Positions 28,679 through 37,748 of a stretch of DNA of 64,000 bases are shown piece after piece. Position 1 is the first letter of the stretch. The number at the start of each line of letters is the position of its first letter. The position numbers were made by a program, and so were the translations under genes. Source of the DNA: Bordetella flabilis (GTDB lineage Bacteria; Pseudomonadota; Gammaproteobacteria; Burkholderiales; Burkholderiaceae_B); assembly GCF_001676725.1 (NCBI RefSeq), contig NZ_CP016172.1, positions 4,712,001 to 4,776,000 of the forward strand, in the 5' to 3' direction. The notes under the pieces were generated by a model. The model did no database searches. It saw nothing but the letters and a program-made list of their open reading frames with translations, and was not told the DNA's origin.

Positions 28679-29320
28679 ATGACTATCGCTGATCTGCGCC
28701 AAAGCTACGAAAAAAACGTTCTACTGGAAAGCGATGCCGCGGCATCGCCCTTCGACCAGTTCGCCGCCTGGTTCGACGAAGCGCTGGCCGCCGAAGTGCC
28801 CGAACCGAACGCCATGACGCTGGCGACGGTCGATGGCCAGGGCCGGCCGTCGGCGCGCATCGTCCTCGTCAAGGGCGCCGACGAACGCGGATTCGTGTTC
28901 TATACCAACTATGAATCGCGCAAGGGACAGGAACTGGCGCACAACCCGAGGGCGTGCCTGCTGTTCTTCTGGCAACCGCTGGAACGGCAGGTGCGCATCG
29001 AGGGCCGGGTGGAAAAGACGATGCCCGAGGAATCCGACGCGTATTTCCACAGCCGTCCGCTGGGCTCGCGCCTGGGCGCCTGGGCCTCGAAGCAGAGCCA
29101 GCCGGTGACCCGCGAGGTGCTGGAAGCCTCACTGGCGGACTGTCAGCAGCGCTATGGCGACTCCCCGCCGCGGCCGGACCACTGGGGCGGCTACCGCCTG
29201 GTGCCGGACCGCTTCGAATTCTGGCAGGGACGGCCTTCGCGCCTGCATGACCGGCTGGTCTACGAGTCGCAGGGCACGCCGCCCGGCCATCCCTGGCGCA
29301 TCGTCCGGCTTTCGCCCTAG
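28679..29320 (+). CDS. pdxH: Pyridoxamine/pyridoxine 5'-phosphate oxidase
   Basis: This is a 213-residue FMN enzyme forming pyridoxal 5'-phosphate from PNP or PMP. Family motifs are [20 protein letters not shown] (one block), [20 protein letters not shown] (one block), the FMN-contact [20 protein letters not shown] (one block) and the C-terminal signature [14 protein letters not shown]. Length and start are canonical. It begins the rightward run pdxH / flavin reductase / oxidase / purU, with short gaps. Confidence 0.97.
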   Translation: MTIADLRQSYEKNVLLESDAAASPFDQFAAWFDEALAAEVPEPNAMTLATVDGQGRPSARIVLVKGADERGFVFYTNYESRKGQELAHNPRACLLFFWQPLERQVRIEGRVEKTMPEESDAYFHSRPLGSRLGAWASKQSQPVTREVLEASLADCQQRYGDSPPRPDHWGGYRLVPDRFEFWQGRPSRLHDRLVYESQGTPPGHPWRIVRLSP

Positions 29321-29368
29321 GGCCTGTTGACGCTGGCCTTCTTCCGGCTCTCTACGAAGCATCCCCGC

Positions 29369-29899
29369 ATGTCCGCATCCTCTCCCGATTTCGACGCAGG
29401 ATATTTCCGCACCGCCCTGGGCCGCTTCGCCACCGGCGTCACGGTGGTCACGGCCAGCGCGCCGGACGGCGCACCGCTGGGGCTGACGGTCAGCTCCTTC
29501 AATTCGGTATCGCTGGATCCCCCCTTGATCCTGTGGAGCCTGTCCACGGCGTCGGCCTCGCGGGAAGCCTTCATGCGCTGCGAACGCTATGTCGTCAATG
29601 TGCTGGCGGCGGACCAACTGGCCCTGGCCGAGCGCTTCGCCCGCGGCAACCTGCTGGAACGGTATGCCGGGATGCGCGACGTGCGCGCGCCGGGGGGGAC
29701 GCGCATGCTGGACCAGCACTGCGCCGCCTGGTTCGAGTGCTATAACCGCAGCCGCTATGAAGAAGGCGACCACATCATCATGGTCGGCCAGGTGGAGCAT
29801 TGCGGCCATAGCGGCGCCCTGCCGCTGGTCTACCATGCCGGCGGCTTCGACCTGACGCCGGCGGCGGCCACCGCCGATTCAGAGAATACGGAAGCATGA
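29369..29899 (+). CDS. Flavin reductase-like FMN-binding protein
   Basis: This is a 176-residue member of the flavin reductase domain family (HpaC/NtaB type). The opening [20 protein letters not shown] and the flavin-binding [20 protein letters not shown] (one block) are diagnostic. The enzymes supply reduced FMN or FAD to monooxygenases, or act as NAD(P)H:flavin reductases. No obvious partner monooxygenase is adjacent. The ATG at 29369 was chosen because the frame upstream starts with TTG and lacks conservation. The stop overlaps the next gene as ATGA (29896-29899). Confidence 0.9.
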   Translation: MSASSPDFDAGYFRTALGRFATGVTVVTASAPDGAPLGLTVSSFNSVSLDPPLILWSLSTASASREAFMRCERYVVNVLAADQLALAERFARGNLLERYAGMRDVRAPGGTRMLDQHCAAWFECYNRSRYEEGDHIIMVGQVEHCGHSGALPLVYHAGGFDLTPAAATADSENTEA

Positions 29900-31005
29900 G
29901 CACCGACATCGATTGCGTCGTCGTCGGCGCGGGCGTGGTCGGGCTGGCCGTCGCCCGCGCCCTGGCCATGGCGGGGCGCGAGGTGCTGGTGGCCGAAGCC
30001 ACGGAGGGCATCGGCACGGGCACCAGCTCGCGCAACTCCGAGGTCATCCACGCCGGTATCTATTACCCCGCCGGCAGCCTGAAGGCGACGCTGTGCGTGC
30101 GCGGCAAGCACATGCTGTACGACTACTGCGCCGAACGGGGCATTCCGCATCGCCGCCTCGGCAAGCTGATCGTCGCCACCGACGCCGCGCAGGCGGCCCT
30201 GCTCGACGATATCGCACGGCGCGCCAGGGCCAACGGCGTCGACGACATGGAACGTATTTCAGGCGCCGAGGCCGTCCGCATGGAGCCCGCGCTGCAATGC
30301 ACCGCAGCCCTGCTGTCGCCCTCGACGGGCATCGTCGACAGCCACGCCCTGATGCTGGCGCTGCAGGGCGACGCGGAAAACGCCGGGGCGCAATGTGTCT
30401 TTCACACGCCGCTGCTGTCCGGCAGCGTGCGCGCCGAAGGCGGCTTCGACCTGCGCTTCGGCGGCGACGAGGCGATGAGCCTGTCCTGCACGACCCTGGT
30501 CAACGCCGCCGGCCTGCATGCGCCCACGGTGGCGCGCCGCATCGAAGGCGTACCCGCCGGCTCCATTCCGCGCGAATACCTGTGCAAGGGCAGCTACTTC
30601 ACGCTGGCCGGCCGGGCGCCGTTTTCGCGCCTGATCTACCCGGTGCCGCAACACGCCGGCCTGGGCGTGCACCTGACGCTGGACATGGGCGGGCAGGCCA
30701 AGTTCGGGCCCGATACGGAATGGATAGAAAGCGAGGACTACACGCTGGATCCGCGCCGCGCCGACGTGTTCTATGCCGCGGTACGAAGCTACTGGCCCGA
30801 CCTGCCGGACGGTGCGCTGGCCCCCGGATACACCGGCATCCGGCCCAAGATTTCCGGCCCGCACGAACCTGCTGCGGACTTCATGATCGCCGGCCCGGCA
30901 CGCCACGGCGTGGCTGGACTGGCAAGCCTGTTCGGCATCGAATCGCCGGGACTGACGTCCTGCCTGGCAATCGCCGAGGAAACCGTGGCCGCCCTGCGTG
31001 CCTGA
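29896..31005 (+). CDS. FAD-dependent oxidoreductase, LhgO-like (L-2-hydroxyglutarate oxidase family)
   Basis: This is a 369-residue DAO-fold flavoenzyme. The FAD Rossmann motif [20 protein letters not shown] (one block) starts at about residue 11, followed by [20 protein letters not shown] (one block), which is typical of L-2-hydroxyglutarate oxidases, and GIRPKISGP near the C-terminus. LhgO oxidises L-2-hydroxyglutarate to 2-oxoglutarate, passing electrons to the quinone pool. Related proteins act on glycerol 3-phosphate or unknown hydroxy acids, so the substrate is probable rather than certain. It is coupled to the flavin reductase gene and is followed by purU 34 bases on. Confidence 0.88.
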   Translation: MSTDIDCVVVGAGVVGLAVARALAMAGREVLVAEATEGIGTGTSSRNSEVIHAGIYYPAGSLKATLCVRGKHMLYDYCAERGIPHRRLGKLIVATDAAQAALLDDIARRARANGVDDMERISGAEAVRMEPALQCTAALLSPSTGIVDSHALMLALQGDAENAGAQCVFHTPLLSGSVRAEGGFDLRFGGDEAMSLSCTTLVNAAGLHAPTVARRIEGVPAGSIPREYLCKGSYFTLAGRAPFSRLIYPVPQHAGLGVHLTLDMGGQAKFGPDTEWIESEDYTLDPRRADVFYAAVRSYWPDLPDGALAPGYTGIRPKISGPHEPAADFMIAGPARHGVAGLASLFGIESPGLTSCLAIAEETVAALRA

Positions 31006-31039
31006 CCCCATCGACATCGCGCCTTCCGCGGCGCCCACC

Positions 31040-31894
31040 ATGCAACATAACGACTACATCCTTACCCTCTCCTGCCCCGACCGCACGGGCATCGTCTACC
31101 GGGTCAGCGGCCTGCTGTTCGAGCTGGGCTGCAATATCCTGGACTCGCAGCAGTTCGGCGACGAGGAGACAGGCCGGTTCTTCCTGCGTGTGCATTTCGA
31201 CCTGCCGACCACGGTGGCGCCCGAGGACCTGCGCGGAAAATTCGGCACGCTGGCCGCGTCGCATGCAATGCAATGGCAGATCCACGACGCGCGCCGCAAG
31301 GCGCGCCTGCTCATCATGGTGAGCAAGCAGGGGCACTGCCTGAACGACCTGCTGTTCCGCGTGAGCAGCGGACAGTTGCACGCCGAGGTGGCGGCGATTG
31401 TTTCCAACCATCCCGATTATGCCGGGCTGGCGGCGTCGTATGGCATCCCCTTCCACCACCTGCCGGTAACGCCCGGCACCAAGGCCGAGCAGGAACGGCA
31501 GATCCTCGCCCTGGTGGAAACGGCGCGCATCGACCTGGTGGTGCTGGCGCGCTATATGCAGATTCTTTCCGAGGATCTATGCCGCGCCCTGGAAGGGCGC
31601 GCCATCAATATCCACCACAGCTTCCTGCCCAGTTTCAAGGGCGCGCGCCCGTATCACCAGGCGCACCAGCGCGGGGTGAAGATCATCGGGGCAACCGCGC
31701 ATTACGTGACGCCCGACCTCGACGAGGGCCCGATCATCGAACAGGACATCGAACGCGTCGACCACACGATGTCGGCCCAGGACCTGGGCCAGGTCGGCAG
31801 CGATGTCGAGTCCCTGGTGCTGGCCCGGGCCGTGCGCAGCCATGTGGAGCACCGGATCCTGCTGAACGGCAACCGGACGGTGGTGTTCCGCTAG
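31040..31894 (+). CDS. purU: Formyltetrahydrofolate deformylase
   Basis: PurU hydrolyses 10-formyl-THF to THF and formate, balancing one-carbon pools. The 284-residue protein has an N-terminal ACT domain (residues about 5-80, starting YILTLSCPDRTGIVYRVSGL, one block) and a C-terminal formyltransferase-type domain with the catalytic Asn-His pair in NIHHSFLPSF and the Asp in LDEGPIIEQD. The ATG at 31040 was preferred to a GTG at 30998 that overlaps the upstream stop, because MQHNDYILTL is the usual beginning. It ends the pdxH run. Confidence 0.96.
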   Translation: MQHNDYILTLSCPDRTGIVYRVSGLLFELGCNILDSQQFGDEETGRFFLRVHFDLPTTVAPEDLRGKFGTLAASHAMQWQIHDARRKARLLIMVSKQGHCLNDLLFRVSSGQLHAEVAAIVSNHPDYAGLAASYGIPFHHLPVTPGTKAEQERQILALVETARIDLVVLARYMQILSEDLCRALEGRAINIHHSFLPSFKGARPYHQAHQRGVKIIGATAHYVTPDLDEGPIIEQDIERVDHTMSAQDLGQVGSDVESLVLARAVRSHVEHRILLNGNRTVVFR

Positions 31895-31921
31895 GGCGCC
31901 GCGGTCGGGACCGCGGCGCCC
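31894..31921. terminator. Long GC hairpin between convergent purU and gltL
   Basis: GGGCGCCGCGGTC and GACCGCGGCGCCC are exact 13-base complements separated by GG, beginning on the last base of the purU stop. No T-run follows on either strand. It may act as a bidirectional, factor-assisted 3' end or mRNA-stabilising hairpin. The remaining sequence to gltL (31922-32054) is GC-rich with further weak inverted repeats. Confidence 0.45.
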
Positions 31922-32054
31922 GGCAAGCGGCGAAAGCGGCAAGCGAAGCGGACGGAGGCCGGGCGGTAACGCCAGCCGCGACGCCGCCGTCCGGCCTGCC
32001 ACGGCGGGACGCCCGGACGCCGGTCCGCCCGGGCTCCGCCGCGCAGGCGGCGAC

Positions 32055-32798
32055 TCAGTGCGACAGGATCTTCGACAGGAACTGCTGGGCCCGCGGCGAA
32101 CGGGCTTCCAGGTTGCCGAAGAATTCTTCCTTGGTGCAGTCTTCGACGATATGCCCCCCCACGTCCATGAAGACGACCCGGTTGGCCACCTTGCGGGCGA
32201 AGCCCATTTCGTGGGTCACCACCATCATGGTCATGCCTTCCCGGGCGAGGTCGACCATCACGTCCAGCACCTCGTTCACCATTTCGGGATCGAGCGCGGA
32301 AGTGGGTTCGTCGAACAACATCGCGATCGGGTCCATCGACAGGGCGCGGGCGATCGCCACGCGCTGCTGCTGGCCGCCGGACAACTGGCCGGGGAACTTG
32401 TCCTTGTGGGCGCTCAGGCCAACGCGGTCCAGCAGCTTCAGCCCGCGCGCCATGGCTTCGTCCTTGCTGCGGCCCAGGACCTTGACCTGGGCCAGCGCCA
32501 GGTTCTGCGTCACCGACAGATGCGGGAAGAGCTCGAAATGCTGGAACACCATGCCCACGCGCGAGCGCAGCTTGGGCAGGTCGGTCTTGGGCGAACCCAC
32601 CGACGTGCCGTCCACGGTGATGTCGCCTTTCTGGAACGGCTCCAGGCCGTTCACCGTCTTGATCAGCGTGGATTTGCCGGAACCCGACGGGCCGCACACC
32701 ACCACCACTTCGCCCTTGGCGACCGACACCGTGCAATCCGTCAGCACCTGGAAGCTGCCGTACCACTTGCTGACGTTGTTGATTTCTATCATTGCCAT
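32055..32798 (-). CDS. gltL: Glutamate/aspartate ABC transporter ATPase
   Basis: This 247-residue polar-amino-acid uptake ATPase has Walker A GPSGSGKST near residue 38, Q-loop FQHFELFPHLSV, signature LSGGQQQRVAIARAL, Walker B AMLFDEPTSALDPE and switch His in VVTHEMGFARKV. It is the last gene of gltIJKL. The ATG at 32798 has AGGGG eight bases upstream; a GTG one codon before and an ATG two codons after are alternatives. Confidence 0.95.
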   Translation of the reverse strand: MAMIEINNVSKWYGSFQVLTDCTVSVAKGEVVVVCGPSGSGKSTLIKTVNGLEPFQKGDITVDGTSVGSPKTDLPKLRSRVGMVFQHFELFPHLSVTQNLALAQVKVLGRSKDEAMARGLKLLDRVGLSAHKDKFPGQLSGGQQQRVAIARALSMDPIAMLFDEPTSALDPEMVNEVLDVMVDLAREGMTMMVVTHEMGFARKVANRVVFMDVGGHIVEDCTKEEFFGNLEARSPRAQQFLSKILSH

Positions 32799-32825
32799 CA
32801 CGAAAACCCCTGAATTGCGCGCGCG

Positions 32826-33518
32826 TCAGCGCACGATCGCCATGCGCGTTTGCAAGCGCTTCACCAGGCGCGACGCGGTGAAGCAGATAACGAAGTACAC
32901 CGCCGCGGCGAACAAATACATTTCCACCAGCCGGCCGTCACGCTGCGCCACCTTGGCGGCCGCGCCCATGAAGTCCGTCAAGGAGAGCACATAGACCAGC
33001 GACGTGTCCTGGAACAGCACGATGGTCTGGGTCAGCAATACCGGCATCATGTTGCGGAAGGCCTGCGGCAGAATGACATGGCGCATGATCTGGAAATAGC
33101 GCAACCCGAGCGCCTGGCCCGCCGCCACCTGTCCGCCGGGAATCGACTGGATGCCGGCGCGCATGATCTCGCAGTAGTAGGCCGCTTCGAACAGCGTGAA
33201 GGTGATCAGGGCCGATGTGAACCCGCCCACCGCCAACGGCCGGTCGGAACCCACGATCCACGCCCCGATGTACGGCACCAGGAAGTAGAACCAGAAAATC
33301 ACCAGCAGCAGCGGCAGCGCCCGCAAGCCGTTGACGTATACCGTCCCGACCGTATTGAAAAGGCGGTTCTTGGACAGGCGCATCATCGCCAGGATCGTTC
33401 CCAGGACCAGCCCGCCGATTGCCGACAATATCGTCAGCTTCAGCGTGAACACCATCCCATCCCGGAACAGGTAGGGCAGCGATCGCGCGATGACATCAAA
33501 ATCGAAACCATCGTTCAT
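32826..33518 (-). CDS. gltK: Glutamate/aspartate ABC permease GltK
   Basis: This is a 230-residue polar-amino-acid permease (HisM family). It has about five membrane segments and the EAA loop: AAGQALGLRYFQIMRHVILP (one block). It pairs with GltJ to form the membrane channel. It starts 10 bases after gltJ and ends 27 bases before gltL. The order binding protein / J / K / L is that of E. coli gltIJKL. Confidence 0.95.
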   Translation of the reverse strand: MNDGFDFDVIARSLPYLFRDGMVFTLKLTILSAIGGLVLGTILAMMRLSKNRLFNTVGTVYVNGLRALPLLLVIFWFYFLVPYIGAWIVGSDRPLAVGGFTSALITFTLFEAAYYCEIMRAGIQSIPGGQVAAGQALGLRYFQIMRHVILPQAFRNMMPVLLTQTIVLFQDTSLVYVLSLTDFMGAAAKVAQRDGRLVEMYLFAAAVYFVICFTASRLVKRLQTRMAIVR

Positions 33519-33528
33519 GTCGTTCCCC

Positions 33529-34287
33529 TTAATGGCCGCCGGTGCCGGTGGTGCGCGAGCCGACGAAGCCGGGAACCGACACGCGCCGCTCCAGCACGCG
33601 CGCGCCGAACTGCACGACGATATTCAGCGCGAAATACAGCAGGGTCGCGCCGGCGAATGCCTCGAAGACCTGGAAGCTGAATTCCTGCATGGAGCGGGCC
33701 GCGCCTGTCAGTTCCAGCAAGCCGATGGTAAAGGCGATGGACGTGTTCTTGATCAGGTTCAGGAACTCGGATGTCAGCGGCGGCAGGATGATGCGGTAAG
33801 CCATGGGCAGCAGCACATAGCGGTAGACCTGCGACGGTCGCAGCCCCATGGCGGTGCCCGCCATGCGCTGTCCGCGCGGCAGCGAGCCGATGCCGGCGCG
33901 TACCTGCTCGGCCACGCGCGACGACGTAAAGAAACCCAGGCAAAGCACCGCCGGCCAGAACATGGCCCAGGGCGGCGCCATCTGCTTGATCGTATCGCCC
34001 AGCGCCCGCGGCACGAGTTCGGGCACGACGAAATACCAGATGAACATCTGCACCAGCAGCGGCACGTTGCGGAAGATTTCCACGTAGGTCGTGCCGATGC
34101 GCTGGGCAATCTTGCTGTCGGTGGTGCGCATCACGCCGATCACCGAGCCCAGCGAGAAAGCCAGCGCCCAGGCCAGCAGCGCCGTCGATACCGTCCAGCC
34201 CAGGCCGTGCAGCAGCGTGTCCAGGTAGGAACCCGACCCGTCGGGCGCCATCTGGAAGAAGATGGACCAGTTCCAGTTGTAATGCAT
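33529..34287 (-). CDS. gltJ: Glutamate/aspartate ABC permease GltJ
   Basis: This 252-residue polar-amino-acid permease starts MHYNWNWSIFFQMAPDGSGS, the characteristic GltJ N-terminus. It has several membrane segments and the EAA loop region MAGTAMGLRPSQVYRYVLLP (one block). The frame extends upstream to 34359 but would cover the intercistronic hairpin; MHYNWNW is the recognised start. It follows gltI by 120 bases. Confidence 0.95.
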   Translation of the reverse strand: MHYNWNWSIFFQMAPDGSGSYLDTLLHGLGWTVSTALLAWALAFSLGSVIGVMRTTDSKIAQRIGTTYVEIFRNVPLLVQMFIWYFVVPELVPRALGDTIKQMAPPWAMFWPAVLCLGFFTSSRVAEQVRAGIGSLPRGQRMAGTAMGLRPSQVYRYVLLPMAYRIILPPLTSEFLNLIKNTSIAFTIGLLELTGAARSMQEFSFQVFEAFAGATLLYFALNIVVQFGARVLERRVSVPGFVGSRTTGTGGH

Positions 34288-34308
34288 GTGTGATCCTGCA
34301 TAAAAGCC

Positions 34309-34332
34309 GCGCCGGCGATCATGCGCCGGCGC
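34309..34332 (-). terminator. Hairpin between gltI and gltJ (attenuator or mRNA stabiliser)
   Basis: On the minus strand GCGCCGGCG and CGCCGGCGC form a 9-bp stem around a 6-base loop, followed by GGCTTTTATG. The short T-run suggests partial termination after gltI, a common way to make more binding protein than permease. Confidence 0.5.
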
Positions 34333-34407
34333 AGGGAAAAAGCGGCACGCCGCGCCCATGGCGCGGCCGGGAGGGCCGGTGGGCCCTCACCGCTCAGGGT
34401 GTTGCCA

Positions 34408-35337
34408 TTATTGCTTGTATGCCGCGGGATCGCCCGAATCCGTCGGGTTGGCGAGAACCTTCTTCAGTTGCTCGCTCATCGGCAGGTCGAGGTTGACGTT
34501 CTTGGGCGGGATCGGCGACAGGAACCACTTGGTGTACAGCTTCTCGACGGTCCCATCCTTGATCATGGCGACCACGGCGTCATCGACCACCTTCTTGAAG
34601 GCCGGATCGTCCTTGGGCTCGATGATGGCATAGGGCTCGACCGAGTAGGCCTCCTTGCTGATCATCCATTCCTTGGGATTGCGCGAGGTCGCCACCAAGC
34701 CGGCCAACAATACGTCGTCCATGAAGAAGGCTGCGGCGCGGCCGCTTTCGACGGTCAGGAAGGCTTCGGCGTGATCCTTGGCCGGGATGATATTCATGCC
34801 CAGCGCCGGTACCGCCGCGCCAGTGAGCAGTTTGGCATTGCCGCTATTGGCTTCCGTCACCCACTTGATATTGCTGGTGCCGGCGGTGGAGATGACCGTC
34901 TTGCCCTTCATATCCTGCAGCGATTCCAGCTTCGACGACTTCTTGGCGACGAAACGGTTGGCCGTGACGAAGGTGGTGGGCGCGAAACTGACCTGCTTCT
35001 GGCGCTCCAGGTTATTGGTGGTGGAGCCGCACTCCAGGTCCACCGTGCCGTTGGCCACCAGCGGAATCCGCGTGGACGACGTCACCGGAACCAGGTTCAC
35101 CTTCAGCGGCTTGCCGACGCTCTTTTCCACGGCCTTGACGACGCCATAGCAGATGTCCATGGAATAGCCGATCGGCTTCTGGTTATCGTCCAGGTAGGAA
35201 AACGGCAGCGAGGCGTCGCGATAGCCGAGGGAGATGGTGCCGGACGATTTGATGTTGTCCAGGCGGCCGGCCTGGGCCGACATCGACGTGAGCGCCGTGG
35301 CGGTGGCGATGGCAGCGAAGAGCAGCGTTTTTTTCAT
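34408..35337 (-). CDS. gltI: Glutamate/aspartate periplasmic binding protein
   Basis: This 309-residue SBP family 3 receptor has a signal peptide of residues 1-23 (MKKTLLFAAIATATALTSMS then AQA). The mature segments GTISLGYRDASLPFSYLDDN (one block), VDLECGSTTNNLERQKQVSF (one block) and GRAAAFFMDDVLLAGL are typical of GltI, which binds L-glutamate and L-aspartate. It is the first gene of gltIJKL. A 9-bp leader hairpin and an 8-bp inverted repeat lie upstream, and the LysR gene upstream reads in the same direction. Confidence 0.95.
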   Translation of the reverse strand: MKKTLLFAAIATATALTSMSAQAGRLDNIKSSGTISLGYRDASLPFSYLDDNQKPIGYSMDICYGVVKAVEKSVGKPLKVNLVPVTSSTRIPLVANGTVDLECGSTTNNLERQKQVSFAPTTFVTANRFVAKKSSKLESLQDMKGKTVISTAGTSNIKWVTEANSGNAKLLTGAAVPALGMNIIPAKDHAEAFLTVESGRAAAFFMDDVLLAGLVATSRNPKEWMISKEAYSVEPYAIIEPKDDPAFKKVVDDAVVAMIKDGTVEKLYTKWFLSPIPPKNVNLDLPMSEQLKKVLANPTDSGDPAAYKQ

Positions 35338-35366
35338 GAAGTTATCCCATGGTCAGGAGAAACACC

Positions 35367-35391
35367 CGGACGGCGCGGGTACCGCCGTCCG
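35367..35391 (-). other. Leader hairpin of gltI
   Basis: CGGACGGCG and CGCCGTCCG are exact 9-base complements around a 7-base loop, 30 bases before the gltI start. No T-run follows. It may stabilise the leader or limit initiation; gltI has only a weak ribosome-binding site (GGGAT). Confidence 0.4.
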
Positions 35392-35404
35392 AGACTAGAA
35401 AGCT

Positions 35405-35433
35405 ATTGTTTCAGATTCAGGAGCGGAAACAAT
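35405..35433. promoter_or_regulatory. Inverted repeat upstream of gltI, putative LysR operator
   Basis: ATTGTTTC and GAAACAAT are exact 8-base complements separated by 13 bases. The site is 68 bases upstream of gltI and downstream of the LysR gene that precedes the transporter. Spacing and symmetry fit a LysR recognition site. Confidence 0.5.
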
Positions 35434-35561
35434 CGGTATTACCCCTTTGATCCGTTGTCCGAAAAGCCCAGGCGGGTGGCATTTTTCAACGGCGTTTAAG
35501 CGTTCCAGGCGGCCTGGGGGCGTCCGGGGGCCGTGAAGCCGGCAACGACCTCCGTCTAAGA

Positions 35562-36455
35562 CTAAGCGGAGACTACACCCTGCAGCCATGTCTGAAAGGT
35601 CCGCAAGGCATCCGATCGACTAACGCGTTCGGGGTAGCCGAAGTAATAACCCTGCGTCACCGGCAAGACCGCCGGCGTGGGCGTCACCACCAACCCCTGC
35701 TGCAGCGGCTCCTCGGCGAGGAAGCGTGGCACCAGCCCTACCCCCAGCCCGGCCTGCGCGGCGGCGAGCACCATCGAAAACAGCTCATAGCGCGGCCCGC
35801 CCGCGGCCTGCGGACCGAACAGGAAATGATTCTCCGTGTACCACAGGCGCCAGGCGTCCGGGCGCGAGTTCAGATGCAGGTGCGGCATGCCGCCAATGGG
35901 GCTGCCCGCCTGTTCCCGGCTGGCCTGGGCCAGGGACGGGGCGCAAACCGGAATCAATTCCCGCTCGCGGAACAGCAGCACCCCCCGAGTGCCCGGCCAG
36001 ACGTGGTCGGCATGGTACAGCGCGCCATCGAAAGGCTGGTCCTTGAACTGGAAAGGCAGCGTGCGCACGGACAGGCTGACCGTGATATCCGGATGCAGGC
36101 GATTGAAACCGGCCAGCCGCGGAATCAGCCAGGTGGTGGCCAGGGTGGGCACCACGGCGATATGCACGCTGCGGCCCATCCCGGTGCGGCTGACCAGGCC
36201 GAAGGTGTCTTTTTCGATCTGGTCCAGGTGATGCCGGATGCGCCCGGCGTACTCGGCGCCATGATCGGTCAAGGCGATACGGCGCCGGACACGGGTGAAC
36301 AGTTGCACGCCCAGCCGCGCCTCGAGGCTGGCGACCTGGCGATAGACAGCGCTGTGGGTCAGGGACAGCTCCTCGGCGGCGCGCGAAAACGTGCCCAGGC
36401 GCGCGGTGGCCTCGAACGCCTGCAGCGCGCTCAGATTCGGAATGCCTTTTCTCAT
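35562..36455 (-). CDS. LysR-family regulator, GcvA-like, next to gltIJKL
   Basis: This 297-residue LysR regulator starts MRKGIPNLSALQAFEATARL, the GcvA-group beginning. It has the HTH GTFSRAAEELSLTHSAVYRQ (one block) and a C-terminal effector domain. It is 224 bases upstream of gltI on the same strand and divergent from a second LysR gene. Control of the glutamate/aspartate transporter is likely by position but not proven. The longer frame to 36506 would cross the conserved 27-bp element and is rejected. Confidence 0.9.
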   Translation of the reverse strand: MRKGIPNLSALQAFEATARLGTFSRAAEELSLTHSAVYRQVASLEARLGVQLFTRVRRRIALTDHGAEYAGRIRHHLDQIEKDTFGLVSRTGMGRSVHIAVVPTLATTWLIPRLAGFNRLHPDITVSLSVRTLPFQFKDQPFDGALYHADHVWPGTRGVLLFRERELIPVCAPSLAQASREQAGSPIGGMPHLHLNSRPDAWRLWYTENHFLFGPQAAGGPRYELFSMVLAAAQAGLGVGLVPRFLAEEPLQQGLVVTPTPAVLPVTQGYYFGYPERVSRSDALRTFQTWLQGVVSA

Positions 36456-36490
36456 GTGTGCCCAGGATAGGGACGGCCCGCGGGACGCAA

Positions 36491-36517
36491 TGTGCGATTT
36501 TATCAATGATCATGTGC
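36491..36517. promoter_or_regulatory. 27-bp shared element, copy 1 (between two divergent LysR genes)
   Basis: TGTGCGATTTTATCAAT, five variable bases, TGTGC. The same pattern with one change in the first 17 bases occurs at 41952-41978. The two TGTGC repeats start 22 bp apart. It is 36 bases from the GcvA-like LysR start and 86 bases from the rightward LysR start, so either could autoregulate here. Confidence 0.65.
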
Positions 36518-36602
36518 CTGTACGGCAACTTGCCGCGGCCCTCCGTGTAGGCGGCGCGCCGTTATGCCACACTCGCACGCCAGGCAAGGACGAGGGGGAA
36601 GC

Positions 36603-37529
36603 ATGCTGACGTTCAAACAACTGGAAGCCGTACGCTGGGTCGCCGAACTGGGCACCTTCGCCGCCGCCGCCGAAAGGCTTTATACGAGCGAATCGGCGAT
36701 CTCCAAGCGCATAGGGGAACTCGAAAAACTGTTCGGGGTGGCGCTGTTCGACCGCAGCCGCCGGACGGCGCGGCTGACCCGCCCGGGACGCGACCTGCTG
36801 GCCCATGCCGTCGATATCCTGCAAGCCCGCGACCGGCTGGTCACGGGCATGGGCAAGGCCGATACGCTGGTGCGGCGCTATCGCGTCGGGGTGACCGAAC
36901 TGGTATCCCTGACGTGGCTGCCGGAATTGCTGAAGACATTCCAGACACGTTATCCCGGCATCGAGTTCGAGCCCGAAATCGACCTCAGTCCCGTGCTCTG
37001 TGAAAAGCTCAATGACGGCATTCTCGACCTGGTGATCGTCCCGCCGGTATTTCACGACCCGCGCGCCGTATCCGTGCCCCTGAAGAAGCTGGCGCTGTCC
37101 TGGATGTGCCGGCCGGATATGCTCGACGGCGCGGATCTGCTGCCGCTGCGCGATATCGCGCGTTATCCGATCATCGCGCAGTCCGGGCGCTCCGGCGTCG
37201 ACGCGGTCTACGAGCAGTGGTTCCGCGCGCACGATGTGCCAATACGGAAGGTGTACTCCGGCAACAGCCTGATTTCGCTCGCCGCGCTGACCATGTCCGG
37301 CCTGGGCGTCAGCTACCTGCCGTCGCTGTATTTCGCGGATCTGGTGGAGCAAGGCCGCCTGCGCGTCTTCCATACCAGCGAGCCTATCCCCGAAATCCCC
37401 TACTACGCGGTCTATCGCGGCGACGACAGCATCGCGCCCTTCAGCGCCGCCGTGGCCGCCCTGTGCGCGCAGCTTTGCGATTTCTCCAAGCCGGTCGCCG
37501 GCCCGACGGTGTATCGGTCCGCCGAATAG
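36603..37529 (+). CDS. LysR-family regulator of the adjacent catabolic operons (putative)
   Basis: This 308-residue LysR regulator has the HTH GTFAAAAERLYTSESAISKR (one block, residues about 17-36) followed by IGELEKLFGVALFDRSRRTA (one block). A C-terminal substrate domain follows with the segment VTELVSLTWLPELLKTFQTR (one block). The start MLTFKQLEAVRWVAELG at 36603 is standard; the longer frame is not conserved. It precedes the aconitase-like operon in the same direction. The 27-bp element upstream recurs at the next operon's promoter, making it the best candidate regulator of both. Confidence 0.9.
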   Translation: MLTFKQLEAVRWVAELGTFAAAAERLYTSESAISKRIGELEKLFGVALFDRSRRTARLTRPGRDLLAHAVDILQARDRLVTGMGKADTLVRRYRVGVTELVSLTWLPELLKTFQTRYPGIEFEPEIDLSPVLCEKLNDGILDLVIVPPVFHDPRAVSVPLKKLALSWMCRPDMLDGADLLPLRDIARYPIIAQSGRSGVDAVYEQWFRAHDVPIRKVYSGNSLISLAALTMSGLGVSYLPSLYFADLVEQGRLRVFHTSEPIPEIPYYAVYRGDDSIAPFSAAVAALCAQLCDFSKPVAGPTVYRSAE

Positions 37530-37748
37530 AGGGTCGCTGGAACGGCTGCCCAAGCGCCCATGCGGGTCCATGGAGGAATCCTGTCGTTCCGGCCGAGCGT
37601 CGCCTGGGCCGGACAAGCCATACATGAAAAAAATTCCGCCTTCAGACGGATATTAAATCGCTTTTCCTTTCGCCCAGCGGCGGCCATACTCCTGCGCATT
37701 CAGCTGGATGACAACTAGGGCCGTCGCCGACGGCAGAAGGGGCACACG

